A stretch of DNA of 64,000 bases. It comes from Symbiodinium kawagutii. Taxonomy: Eukaryota > Sar > Dinophyceae > Suessiales > Symbiodiniaceae. The notes under the pieces were generated by a model. That model was not told the origin of the DNA and made no database searches. It worked only from the letters and a program-made list of their open reading frames with translations. The translations under genes and the position numbers were made by a program. This document shows, in pieces, positions 11,101 to 23,050 of this stretch. The stretch's first letter is position 1; each line of letters starts with the position of its first letter. The stretch is taken from positions 552,238-616,237 of the forward strand of contig VSDK01022241.1 in NCBI GenBank assembly GCA_009767595.1, written 5' to 3'.

Positions 11101-13010
11101 GTGCAGTTGTGATTCGAATGCAGCAGAGTTGTAGCGAAAAGATAGGCTGTTGACCGTCTTGTTTGAAAAAACACTCTTCTTGCTATAGCATGTTTTGGCA
11201 TAATTTGTAATTATAGATGAACCATGATGAAGCAGTATCTCAGCAAAATGTGCTTCGTAATGCAGCAGTGCAGCATGTATGTGTACCGAACTCTACGTCG
11301 TGCGATATTCAACTGGAAAAGAAGCCAAAGTCTCCAAGCCAAGAGACATAGCAATGAGATTGTGACCTTCAATGCTGTTTTTCATGTGCCATGAACAGGT
11401 TGTTTGAGCAGGGAGGGTCAAACAAATTCAGTGCGGTGTGGTGCGGTGTGCCAAGATTGAGAGTTTTTTCTGGCGGCGCTTTTTTTGCTCAAGCCAAGTG
11501 GCGCACGGCATGTGTGAAGTTCCTTCAATGAAGGTTCTGACAAGGGGGAGGATGAAAGAGCATTCACGAGGCTCACTATGATTTGAGTCCGCTCTTGGCC
11601 TTCTACTCCTTGTTACGCTGGCCACAGACCCCTTGTCACTCATGCCATCCGTGCCAAGTAGGTTTCTATGGTTTACTGTGCAAGTTGCTTGGTAGCTCTT
11701 TGGTCGTTTGAACCCCATGGCAAAGCTACTTGAGAGCTGTTTCGGGCGCACTGCTGATAAGCTGCGTTGGGTATCAGGCGCCGTCAGTGTTTGCATGACC
11801 AGTGCAAATGATATCGGACTCAAGCGAAGCGAGGGAATGAAAAAAGTCTAGCGCGTCCTGTCAGCTGGCACGAACTAGAGCTACTTGTTTGTATCAGTGT
11901 ATATCAGTGTGCAGTTGTGATTCGAATGCAGCAGAGTTGTAGCGAAAAGATAGGCTGTTGACAGACTTTTTTGAAAAACACTATTCTTGCTGTAGCATGT
12001 TTTAGCAAATTTGGTAATTATAGATGAATCATGATGAACCAGTATCTCAGCAAAATGTGCTTCGTAATGCAGCAGTGCAGCATGTACGTGTACCTAACTC
12101 TACGTCGTGCGATATTCAACTGGAAACGAAGCCAAAGTCTCCAAGCCGAGAGACATAGCAATGAGATGGTGACCTTCAATGCTGTTTTTCATGTGCCATG
12201 AACAGGTTGTTTGAGCAGGGAGAGTCAAACAAATTCAGTGCTGTGCGATGCGGTGTGCCAAGATTGAGAGCTTTTTCTGGCGGCGCTTTTTTTGCTCAAG
12301 CCAAGTGGCGCACGGCATGTGTGAAGTTCCTTCAATGAAGGTTCTGACAAGGGGGAGGATGAAAGAGCATTCACGAGGCTCACTATGATTTGAGTCCGCT
12401 CTTGGCCTTCTACTCCTTGTTACGCTGGCCACAGACCCCTTGTCACTCATGCCATGCGTGCCAAGTAGGCTTCTATGGTTCAGTGCGCAAGTTGCTTGGT
12501 AGCTCTTTGGTCGTTTGAACCCCATGGCAAAGCCACTTGAGAGCTGTTTCGGGCGCACTGCTGATAAGCTGCGTTGGGTACCAGGCGCCGTCAGTGTTTG
12601 CATCACCAGTGCAAATGATATCGGATTCAACCGAAGCGAGGGAATGAAAAAAGTCTAGCGCATCCTGTCAGCTGGCACGAACTAGAGCTTGTTGTTTGTA
12701 TCAGTGTGCAGTTGTGATTCGAATGCAGCAGAGTTGTAGCGAAAAGATAGGCTGCTGACAGACTTTTTTGAAAAACACTATTCTTGCTATAGCATGTTTT
12801 AGCAAATTGTGTGATTATAGATGAATCATGATGAACCAGTATCTCAGCAAAATGCGCTTCGTAATGCAGCAGTGCAGCATGTATGTTTACCTAACTCTAC
12901 GTCGTGCGATATTCAACTGGAAACGAAGCCAAAGTCTCCAAGCCAAGAGACATAGCAATGAGATGGTGACCTTCAATGCTGTTTTTTTCTTTGATGTGCC
13001 ATCAACTTCT
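8184..13010. repeat. Six-copy tandem array, unit about 800 bp
   Basis: A fixed internal point recurs at 8281, 9076, 9879, 10741, 11541 and 12348, so the spacings are 795, 803, 862, 800 and 807 bp. The first copy is truncated on its left (homology starts near 8184) and the last diverges near 12985-13010. Copies are very similar, with scattered substitutions and small indels. On the minus strand several copies share an open frame of about 130 codons (for example 11428-11823 and 12235-12630). Copies 3 and 4 carry a 2-bp insertion near its start and copy 3 a further 1-bp deletion, so the frame is not preserved. I see no 5S rRNA, spliced-leader or U-snRNA gene in the unit. Confidence 0.95.
10517..10612. 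repeat. Fold-back duplication inside the 0.8-kb array
   Basis: Between copies 3 and 4 a piece of the unit appears inverted and is followed by the normal copy. This leaves a perfect palindrome with 26-bp arms and accounts for the 862-bp spacing. The inverted piece matches the segment that ends each unit (GAACAGGTTGTTTGAGCAGG). Confidence 0.88.
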
Positions 13011-13373
13011 TGTTTGAAGATGTGCTTTACTGGACTACTTCATGATGGAGTTGACTAGAATCATTTGCAGCGAATCAATCAGCCAGTTCCATTCCACTAG
13101 AATTAACGTGTTCCAAATATACAGGCACATGTGCATGCCCAGTGTACGAAGCAACACTTTATTCCGATCTTGCCAAATTTGCCTAACTGCATATTTGCAT
13201 ACCTTTTGCATGCCTTTTGCTATCTTTTGTGTGCGTCATTTGAGATCATTTGAATATGAATGATTTGGTCGAAGGAAAAAACACGCACTCCCAAGTCATG
13301 GGACAGCTAAAGGCTCCATTTGAAGCGTGACCCGTTTGCTTCAAGGGTCCAGAACTGCACTGTCCATAATCTG

Positions 13374-13472
13374 GGTGTTTCTCGAAATAGGGGTACCCCT
13401 CAATCATCCAATCTTCATCATTTACAGTGATAAATCAACCACTATTGGGCTCCCCTATTTTGAGAGACCACC
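13374..13472. mobile_element. Family A element
   Basis: GGTGTTTCTCGAAATAGGGG at the left and GAGAGACCACC at the right, with the AATCATCCA core. Flanks are ATCTG and ATATG, a 5-bp duplication with one change. Confidence 0.8.
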
Positions 13473-13633
13473 ATATGTGTACCTCAAAGCAGCTGATTCT
13501 CAATGGCTACGAGTGATCTTTGGCGCTCTCTTTCCGGTCAGGCGCATATCCACAATGTGTGGCCTGGTGTCTTGATGTCATGCTGATCAATTGAGTGATC
13601 TATCTTATCCACATGGGGTTCTTGGATGTTCTT

Positions 13634-13731
13634 CTGGTTGGTGGTTTAAAACATGTTTTATGTTCCGTAGTAATTACTAACAAATGGTTGGTTGACTAAT
13701 ATTTTTCATAGTGGTTGAAACCACCAACCAG
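13634..13731. mobile_element. Family B inverted-repeat element
   Basis: CTGGTTGGTGGTTT at the left and GAAACCACCAACCAG at the right enclose AACAAATGGTTGGTTGAC and TAATATTTTTCATAG. Confidence 0.85.
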
Positions 13732-16323
13732 TCTTGGAATGTGGGAAGAAACAACATCATTGAGATGCCGATCACAGCAGCCTTGGTCAATGGCTCGCCA
13801 TCACAGCAGCTTTTGGATCTTAACAGTTTTGGGTTGGGCCCTGTGACCCAGCTGAGTTCCGTCATGAGTTGTTGTGGGCAATGCTTCTCTGGCCTGGGGA
13901 CCCTGGCGGAAGCACAGTGGTGACGTCCTGGGATGAAGAACTGCTGTTTCTACCGAAGTGAATACTCTCTGGTAAACTAACCTGGCAATGGAAAATCCGC
14001 GCCATTTCTTGCTGGTTTCCCAGAGTTTCACCTTAAAATGGTGTCAAAATTCACTGCTAGGTGAGTTTACCGGAGGGTAACTGGTTCCTGAAGGTGAGGC
14101 ATTTGCAAGATGGAGTGAATACCTTGGATTCATTTCTTGTAGAAGTTTGATGAAACTCAGTGGTTTGTACCCACAGTGCTTATGTTTAGAGATGCACAAA
14201 ACAAACTGTTTGAGCATGATCACAAAGTAGAAGGCTTTTGGGGAATGATGCATTGGGAATCCATGCAATCAGCCCAGTTGTTGCTTCTTTGCGGCAATCT
14301 CTTCCATGTGTGTGTTTCCAAGATATGGGAGACGACATCACAAATTGAACCAGAGTGCCTACTTTGCGAAGTAGCACTATCCTCGCACTCGCGGCACAAG
14401 GAATGATGTGCAGGAACAACGAATCTATATACTCCTCTCGTGATGCGGGATGATGAGACGTGTATATATAAATCTGAGATTATGGCAGCGATTTTATAGA
14501 CCACAAATTCAACCGCCTAATTTCGAAGGGCCTTCGAAGGAGCTACGGCATGGGAGAACCTTTCCCCTCTCGGCATTGATCGGCGTAGCACCCTGGGGCC
14601 GCCACCGCTGAGGCATTTTTGGTCCAAGCCATGCGTTGCGACCTGACAGTGCGGCAGCCCAGTGGTGTGCAAAAATGAGATATGAGATGGTGGGGGCACC
14701 CATGGACGGTTGGGAAGATCTTGCATTGACATGGGGTATGTCTATCATAGGATGCCCATAAGTATATATGCACATATATGCATGTATTAGTATCTACATG
14801 TAGATTGATATAAATTTCAATCACGTGTTTTGAATGGTTTTGACATTTGTGAATGGTCGCTTGTACTTGTTTGACTACATAGCGGTTGTTGTGGCAAAAG
14901 ATGGTGGCTGGACAGCAAGGGTGATGGACAACCTTCGCCGATGCCGATCCGAGGCGATCCAATTGCAAGCACATTGACTGCTCTGATGATGACTAGAAAT
15001 GGTTGCTGATGAATGTTGATGATTGAGAATAGTTGATGATTGATGATGGCTGAGAATTGCTGATGATGATTGATGATAGCTAATGTTGATGATAGCCGGT
15101 TCAAGATGGTTCATAATCGATTAGTCGCCAGACTGTTTGTATTGATTGATGACTGGTTACTAAAGAGCGATTGGTTCACATCCCTTAACGCTGTTCAGCA
15201 ATTTTGACAGTTGATTGCCCCTGTAAACCAACCTGACGAAAATCACCATTGGTAAACAATCTAACAATGCCCAATGCCTAGCTGTGTTTTACCGAAAGGT
15301 GCCCAACACGTCGCTCAAACTTGACGGAATTGGTGGGTGTAATCTCCGAACTGAAGCCTATTGTTTTGACCAAACTTTGACCCATGCCAACGTATGAACG
15401 TATGGAACCAGTGACTGCCAATCCGAAACGCGGTGTCCACCACAACGACCTACCATTCTAGTTGTTTCTAGGGGAGTTAAGAATGGGTTGCCAGGGTTCT
15501 GGATGGGTCGCAATGCACTGCCATCCTGAAAGCCAATATTGCTGACAATCAAAACTGATCACATGACCAAAACCGTTCCAAATTGGTTTTGAGTCCAGGA
15601 GTAGCCAGGCTGATTGTGATTGCCACAAGGGAAGATGCCGAAAGTCAAAATGGTTGTGTTATATGGTTAAACACGAAAGGTGAGGAAGCTTTAGACTGTA
15701 TCAGGTTTTGATAGTGCATCGGAGGAAGGATTTATCACTCGCGCCCCTCGGAACCTGCAGCTTGCCGCTGCTGTTTTGCTGAAATTTGTTGATGAAGGGT
15801 CCTGGAGGGAATAAAGTTTATCCACTGGTTGTTGATTATTTCAACCAATTTCATGATGCAAGCATGCTGCAGCATGCATGTATAAGAGTATTATAAGAGT
15901 ATGGATATGTATGGATCATGATCATGCATTCACCTTCTACAGTACTGGATTTCAATGAGCTATCCCAAAACTCTAATCAGCTATAGTGAACCAGTAAAAC
16001 ATCCCGCACTCTGCAATGCGGCCAACTGTCGTCGTAGTGGCATGGATTGAGCTGTTTATCAAGTATTCATCACATGCACCACAATCCCCTAAGATTTGTA
16101 GAACAAAAATGATTCAACCAAGGATATCATTGATGCTCTTCAGAATAACGTATTGAATTCAGGCACTGGATCCTTTGAGTAAAGTTGCAGCTACGTTGGC
16201 ACCATACCTATCAAGGCAGGCAGCTGCTCAACCTATGAAACCTGGACTCACACACTGGTTCGTGCCCCCTTCACGCACAGGCTCACCGCAAAAAGCCCCC
16301 GTGGTGAGCAGCTACACAGAGGC

Positions 16324-16856
16324 TTGGAACAGGTGTCGGTTTCCCATCGTTTCCCCAAAATGTTTCCCGCAAATGGTCCTGTTTTTTTGCAAAATTCCTT
16401 GCGGATGGAGGATTGGTTATACTTGGAAGAGCCTACATCGGATTGTTTGGAGGACGCAGGGCCACAAGAGCCTTTGTACAGGAAAAGGGTTGTACCACTC
16501 TGGAAGGACACAATGGTGGTCTTTGGAGTTTTGAAGCGCTTGCGTTTCTGCAAGCATCATGATGATCATGATGATCATGATGATCATAATGATGATGATG
16601 ATGAGGAGGATGAGGATGAGGATGAGGATGATGACGATGATGACGATGATGACGATGACGACGATGACGATGGTGACGATGGTGACGATGGTGACGATGG
16701 TGATGATGATGATGATGATGGTGATAATGGTGATGATGATGAGGATGACGACGATGATGACGATGATGACGATGATGACGATGATGAGGATGATGATGAC
16801 GATGACGACGATGACGATGGTGACGATGGTGACGATGGTGACGATGGTGACGATGG

Positions 16857-16888
<32 letters not shown>

Positions 16889-16916
16889 GTGATGATGGTG
16901 ATGATGGTGATGATGG

Positions 16917-16980
<64 letters not shown>

Positions 16981-16983
16981 TGA
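16324..16983 (+). other. Aspartate-rich open frame over a triplet repeat, probably not a gene
   Basis: A 219-codon frame starts with about 75 ordinary residues and then runs into almost pure Asp with Gly and Glu, because it crosses the GAT/GAC/GGT tract. All three + frames and the minus frames are open over the tract (poly-Met, poly-Ile, poly-His and poly-Ser), so openness carries no weight there. The unique N-terminal part shows no known motif. Confidence 0.2.
16556..16978. repeat. Interrupted GAT/GAC/GGT triplet tract, about 420 bp
   Basis: Nearly continuous trinucleotides: GATGATCAT at the left, GAGGAT, then alternating GATGAC with GGTGAC or GGTGAT blocks, and a pure GAT run at the right end. 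The GGTGAC and GGTGAT blocks recur three to four times, which suggests block duplication rather than simple slippage. Confidence 0.95.
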
Positions 16984-17998
16984 AACAACAAGCATCAACA
17001 AACATGTGCATTATTGACCAACCATTGTAGGGAATATACAGATTACACAAAAAACACCCCTACAACCAGCAGGCGACATCAGCCATTCTACGGGAAGAAA
17101 CTGATTGATGAGAACGGATAATGCTTGATGATGAACGCAAAGTGGCGACAATAATGATGGTATTGTGATGGGAAGAATGATGGCATTACATATCATCATT
17201 ATTCCCAGTTTTAACTTTCCAGTGTTATCCACTACAGTCGAGCTATACCATTGGTTTCTAGCCGCTCGATTGTTTCCAGTGGCTATCACTTGCTAAGGAT
17301 GGTTTCTCACTGTCGGTTCTTTTTGCATGATCTGCATTTTGGCGGCGTCCTCACCAGATAATCTGAAAAGGAAGGAATGTTTATGCTCGATCTATCACCT
17401 GTGCAAGAGCTCAAATGTTAATATATAATGTGTTATGAAATTCTCGTCCCACATGTCGAAAGCACTGCTCCGAATTGAAACATAAGAATGCAAAGCGGAC
17501 CTGGAGCGACTCGAACCCTCAAATACATGTGCTTCAAGCCAGAAGGCCTTGAAAGACAATACCGCGTCCAGTGAGCAACAGGTCCAGATATTTTCTGATA
17601 TGTGAAAACAAAGTTTTTGTTTGGTCGGAATTTGCATGGCAGAATGCCCCAATTCTGCACTTGCGTGAGTCAGTCCTTTACGGTTCCTGTCTCTCTCTCT
17701 ATTCCCGCAATGAAAAACCATCCTTACCTCAACTCTTCCCATTCACTGTTACCTGGCGCCATCAGGAACCATCAACCATAATTGATAGCATCATGAGTCA
17801 TCATCAACCAATAACAAAGCATAAAGCAACCACGAACCTTCATAAACAAAGCATAAACCAATTTTAAACCACCATAGACCAACCACGCACCTTCATAAAC
17901 AAAGCATAAGCCACCTGTCACCACCCATAAGCGTTGCGCGTCCCTTCCTTCCACTGCCCCGTGGTTGTTCATTGCGCGTTGCATTTCCCCGCAGGCCA

Positions 17999-18022
17999 TG
18001 AAGCTTCAACGGCCCAAGGTCG
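17999..18022 (+). CDS. Candidate short exon
   Basis: Eight codons (AMKLQRPK) lie between a pyrimidine-rich acceptor TTTCCCCGCAG|G and a donor AAG|GTCGG. A family A element begins about 39 bp downstream, a distance typical of known exons in this window. Product unknown. Confidence 0.3.
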
Positions 18023-18060
18023 GCTCCTGGGAGTCTGGGAGCTCAGCGTGGTGGTTACTG

Positions 18061-18286
18061 TGGGCGTTTCTTAAGCCAGGGGAAAACCCCAAAGTTATGG
18101 TTGGTTTATCAACGCTTAATATTGGTTAATAAGAGGATATACCAAGTATAATGCTTATGAACATTTCTGGTTTTTATGAATAGTGGATGTTTTTTAATGA
18201 ATGGTTCATAGTGGATGTTTTTATGAATGGTTAATTAGTGGATGTTGATAGTGGATGATTTGGAGGTATCGCTATTTGAGAAACGC
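18061..18286. mobile_element. Family A, expanded variant
   Basis: GGGCGTTTCTTAAGC at the left and TTTGAGAAACGCCC at the right enclose an enlarged interior with repeated TAGTGGATG motifs. The matched change of GGTG to GGCG in both ends suggests a distinct subfamily. Confidence 0.7.
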
Positions 18287-18562
18287 CCAGTGGTTACCAG
18301 TGGTACCTACTGACCAGTGCTACCTACATACGGTTGATGATAGTTCGATTGTGGTTGACAAGTATAGTTTGCGGCGGAGAACCAATCACTGTCAGCAGTT
18401 CATGGTCGATTGTTGGTTAGTGGTTGGTGATTGGCAACGGTGGTTTCAAATTGTTGATCGTGGTGACTGATAGGTTTTTCAACAGATCGATTGTTCGTGA
18501 TGGTTAATCAAGGCTATAGTTTGCTTGATTATAGAGGCGTGAAACCAACGATGGTTCTAGAG

Positions 18563-18651
18563 GTACCCTGGGAGGGTTCTTGGACGAAAGCGTGGCCAGC
18601 GCTGCAATCCAGACACCCAAATTGGTTGTTTTGGGAAGTGTGCTGTTCAAG
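18563..18651 (+). CDS. Candidate exon of an unrecognised gene
   Basis: After CTAGAG|G the frame reads TLGGFLDESVASAAIQTPKL and continues VVLGSVLFK to AAG|GTCAG. It is GC-rich relative to its flanks. It ends in phase 0, which does not chain with the next candidate at 20703. Confidence 0.33.
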
Positions 18652-20702
18652 GTCAGATTGGAACAGACTATGGGTCGAGACCAACCACACGGAGTGAGCG
18701 GCAAGATGTTCACCAGGGGTACAAGCGGCAACAGTTTAGGCAGTCGGTGGAACTCCCAAACAGAAAGGTAGTACCAGGTAGTAACAGATTACTAATGTTG
18801 AAGGATTGCTGGAACGCCAACGTTTGAACTGGCGGTGATGGCCAGTTGACGAGTAGAGCATTTGTGAAACCTTCATCTCGTTAGACATAGCTGAGGAATT
18901 GAAAGTTCCACATGATTTATCTCGCAGAGATGCGTAGGGTGTGATTCTGTCGTTTCTTGCTTAGAATGATAACGCAGAACTGATCAGAACTGGTTTTACA
19001 TGTTTGTATTAGGATGATGCTTGGGATGATGAAAAATGGTACGTAGGATATGTTTTTAGGATCAAATGCCATCAGTGAAAAGTTGTTGTTTCACCTGACT
19101 ACACTGATTGGTTGCGACTGGGCTTCAGAGGAATTCAAAACCAAACAACACATCATGTGCTCATGAGCTGCTTTGCACTTTCGTATTTCGTTGCATAAGT
19201 TATACAGGTGTCTCCTTAAATTGTGTTTGTTTGCACCTTGGCATATGACGGTTTTTTAGAATGGGTTTGCCCCCAGATTATCCAATATTGACATATTTTG
19301 ACCATGTATACTACTGAACTTTGCTAAACCAATCATTTGTGGTCAAAACTCTCTCCGAAAAATCCTCAGTGGGTGAAATGCGCAGCGATGAATCGCCCAG
19401 GGCGCCACAAGCGAAGGATGCCTTTGATTGGGTCGATCCCTCAGACATGGGGCCGTTGCCAACATCTTGGCATTGCGGACACCATGGGATGACAGCGAGG
19501 AGTGCGGCTCAGGAGGACAGAGGTGCAGTGAAGTGAGGCCACTCAACTCCTTGGGTAATCAGCCTGAGGTTTCTGATAAGTCTTTCATACACCCAGCGAT
19601 TCTCTTATGACCTCTTCGGCGACATGAAAAGCGGTACTGGTTTGCATGGTATGGTGGCATGGTCGGTTTGGGCATTTGCTTGCATGGTTGGTCTTGGCAT
19701 GTGGCTCCAATATGGACAGGTTTAACAGAGCCAAAACCTGAAAAAACGAATGGATATGAAATCATGTGCTTGGCCAACAGTACAATGGTACAATGACTCT
19801 TACGTTGTTGTCCAGGCATTGACGCACCAGGGAAAACACATTTGGTCACATTTGTCAGATTAGAAGTATATCTTGAGTTACCACTCTTACTTTTTGGACT
19901 ATGTCTATGGTAGTAGATAGTTTGTTGTAAATAGAAACCATCAAGTCACCTACCATGGTCATTGATCATTGATGACTATCAGATCAAACATGGGCATAAA
20001 TTATCCGAACTCTGGCAGGTTTAGATACACAATCAGCTATAGGTAGCCATATCAGATCAATCATTGCTTGAATTGAGATTAACCATCAGATAGTTGTTTC
20101 ATCATTGATCTCCTATTTATGACTCATACAATGTTCTGATAGTTTATAACCACTTTAATTAACTATCAATTATAAAATTATAGCTATGATTCATCTCCTA
20201 TTGATAACTCAAACATTGCTGCTTCAAAGACAACCACTTTTGCTGCCTCCACCTGGTGGTGTGCCTTTGGCCCGGCTGCCCGTCGCTGGTTCGCTTGAAA
20301 GGGATCATGGCTAATGGCTAATCATTCTCAACCATTAGCAGTGCGACAACAAATAATTGGTGAACCGGTTTTAAGGAGACCATTTAAGTGACCATTAGCA
20401 ACATTTAGGTTATATAGTTGTTGAACAAAATCATGTAAGCGACCATTAGTAACTTTTGGCTAACCATGAGTCAGTTGATCAGAGACTCCTCAAGTATCCC
20501 TATGCTTCCACTTACCCGTCGAACCAGCTGGTTTCTGCCATTATTGTGACTGGGGTTGGTTATTTACTAGAAACCAGCTGGTTACCAACTGCAATTGCTG
20601 TAACTGGGGTTGGTGATTCCACACTTACCAGCCAATAGTTGGAGTTATTTACTCGAATGGTAACTAGATGACTTGCCAGCTCAAGTGCTTGTGAATCCCG
20701 AG

Positions 20703-21408
20703 GCCTCTCCCATCCCAAGACGACGGCCCTCCGCACTCACGGCGGTGCGCTGGTGGTGATGCTGGGAGGGTGCATTGGCAGGTTCAAATTTGGATCCGAT
20801 CTTCCCAGGAGTGGGTGACATTTTCACATGGCCAAGCATCTTCAGACATCAAATGGGTGTTTCTCAAAATAGGGGTACCCCTGAATCATCCATTTCTAGT
20901 ATACCAATAGACCAACCATTTTGGGGGTACCCCATTTTGAGAAACCACCAAATGACCAATTCATCAGGATCCATGAGAAGATCGGAGCCAAGTGGAGGTG
21001 CGGCACAAAGATGTTGTGCCCACTGTGGCTGAAAGGAGAGGTGTACACAACACGTCATATCCAACGTCAAGAACTGAGGCCAGGGTTTTGATGCTAAGTC
21101 CTTTCGCCCTGGAAAAAAAATTAAGAAAGACTCAGAAACCTGATACTGTTGGGGTGTTGTCAACGAGCCAGGGAGGTTCACCCATTCGGAGCTACAGACC
21201 CGCAACCAATCATCGTTGCTTAGTGTTGCTATCCTTTGTTGTTCACGCTGCGTTACCAATTCAAATCCGTTACCGATCTAGCAAAACAAGACGTGGAAAC
21301 TGCATCCTTAATCCTTTGTCCAGGACAGCGGTGGGCCAGTGGATTTCGACATCATCATCGACGTGGATGAACGTGTACATCCCAGCCGTGGCTAAACCGT
21401 TGGCAAAG
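20703..21408 (+). CDS. Candidate two-exon piece of an unrecognised gene
   Basis: Exon 20703-20781 follows CCCGAG|G, reads LSHPKTTALRTHGGALVVML then GGCIG, and leaves AG before GTTC. Exon 21324-21408 follows GTCCAG|G, reads TAVGQWISTSSSTWMNVYIP then AVAKPLAK, and ends AAG|GTGAAA. The phases fit (AG + G = Arg). A family A element lies in the intron 75 bp after the first exon. I recognise no domain. Confidence 0.42.
20856..20949. mobile_element. Family A element with AAATG target duplication
   Basis: This is the cleanest copy (94 bp): GGTGTTTCTCAAAATAGGGG ... CCATTTTGAGAAACCACC with AAATG on both sides. Paired GGGGTACCCC-type inner repeats are intact. Confidence 0.92.
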
Positions 21409-21834
21409 GTGAAACCCCAGAGTCACCACGAAACAAAGCATGGTCCACCAAGGATCCAGAACCCTGTTGCTTGGCATAGTGGGTTATACTACCCAGTGTA
21501 TTGTATGGATCTTTATATATATATATATATGTGTGTTTCAGAACCAATGATGGGTTATCTCGGATTTGACCAGTCGACTCTTTTTGACCCCATCGCATGC
21601 GTTCGAAGGTTTTGACCCACAGCTAGTGTGGAATGTTTTACACGCAGTAGTTGGGGGACAAAATGGAGATTACACAAAAAATCCTACATAACTGCGAGCA
21701 TGAGATGTCCAATGATAAAAGCACTTTCTCGCAGCTGTGGTCAGCGCATCTTGAAGAGGCGGTCGTGAGATTGGCATGCCTAATTTTATACTGATGTATC
21801 TATACAGTGTATGCGTAACGCACCAATGCGCAAG

Positions 21835-21966
21835 GGCGGATATGCTTCGCCAATATGACGAAGCCGCCGCTGAGCAACATGACATCTTCGATCACCGACG
21901 GTGGTCCAAGCGGCTGGGGTGCACTTGGGAGACAGAAAACACACAGAAGTGCTCACACAGTACACG
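21835..21966 (+). CDS. Candidate exon, product unknown
   Basis: After GCGCAAG|G the frame reads ADMLRQYDEAAAEQHDIFDH and continues RRWSKRLGCTWE. Its composition is exon-like. The 3' edge is not fixed; a GT lies near 21966. A truncated family A element follows from about 21974. Confidence 0.33.
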
Positions 21967-22463
21967 TGGTGATTTCTTGAAATCGGGGTGAATATCGGAT
22001 GATTTGGGGGTACATACCCCTATTTTGAGAAACAACCATGTAGATTCACTTTATAGCTTCTGAGAACACTGTGATCGCCCTCACTTATCGACACCGAAAT
22101 TGATTGTTACTGGAAACAAATTTGTGTGGAAACTGGCATGCACCCATTTGCAACCGTCAACATCATTTGCCCAAAACATTGCATGTTCTTGGAGCCGTAA
22201 ATGAACAGAAGAAGTTGTGAGTCCGAACTGGCGTATATACATCTATTCGTCGATACCATTTAACTGACACTGAAGTTGATCCTGGACAGGTTGCCTTGCT
22301 CGAGATCTTGCGGGGTGGGGTAAGGAGAATTTTGGCCATTGGACGCCTCATGACACGTTATGAGTTCATCGAATGAGACTATGAGCATGGCACTGCTGGT
22401 GCCACTTCTGCTTAGATGTTGGCTGTGTGTTGATTACATCAAGTATTGCATCCCAGTGGTCCC

Positions 22464-22607
22464 AGTGGTCCCATGCGTCCCATCGTTTTGACACCGCGCT
22501 CAGCCAAAGCTGGAGCGAAGACAGAGCCACGCGGGCGAGCTCAGCGGGAGAGGAGTTTAGACGAACAGAAACGGTAGCTTTCGAAAGGTGCCCACGTAGA
22601 CAACCAG
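22464..22607 (+). CDS. Candidate exon, product unknown
   Basis: The open frame reads SHRFDTALSQSWSEDRATRA and SSAGEEFRRTETVAFERC, and ends at a strong donor CCAG|GTATGAG. The acceptor is probably one of the CCCAG sites at 22455 or 22464. It does not chain in phase with 23913. Confidence 0.33.
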
Positions 22608-22959
22608 GTATGAGCCCACATGCGCATGAATATGATATTGTAGAATACTGATGTATGCATAACTTTTTGCATATATAAGCAGATCAATGTTATTGTTTTA
22701 CAATGTTGTACAATGTTTTACACGATGTTGCAGGTATAGAGAGAGAGGGATGTGTACATGCAGATTGTTGATATATTGTAGCTACTACCCTGTCATGTGC
22801 AAATTGTGTGTGTGTGTGTGTTTGTTTCATGCTCGATGATGATCAGATACTACGGGCAAGTATCAATGCAAAACCAGGTAGCCATAAGTTGTATCCCCAA
22901 CTACCTTCGCTATCTATCTACTACCTATCTATCCATCTATCTGTCTACCGCTCCTATAC

Positions 22960-23050
22960 AATCTAATCTAATCTAATCCAATCTAACCTAATCTAATCCA
23001 AGCTAATCTAATCTAATCTAATCTAATCTAATCTAATCTATTCTATTCTA
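22960..23050. repeat. TAATC pentanucleotide microsatellite
   Basis: About 17 near-perfect 5-bp units (CTAAT/ATCTA type) follow an irregular CTAT/CCAT tetranucleotide run that starts near 22915. Confidence 0.9.

Larger units (their letters stand above)
13011..16320. other. Mostly non-coding stretch with elements and weak coding-like islands
   Basis: This stretch holds a family A element at 13374-13472, a family B element at 13634-13731, and degenerate TGATGA-rich sequence at 14990-15110. Coding-like GC-rich islands are seen near 13489-13512, 13760-13920 and 14540-14640, but none has a recognisable motif or a chain of matching phases. Confidence 0.4.

Noticed and set aside
8184-13010. 5S rRNA / spliced-leader tandem cluster
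   Set aside because: Array size suits such a cluster, but I find no 5S, spliced-leader or U6-like sequence in the unit.
16417-17050. Poly-His, poly-Ile, poly-Ser and poly-Met frames
   Set aside because: These are trivial readings of the triplet repeat in other frames.
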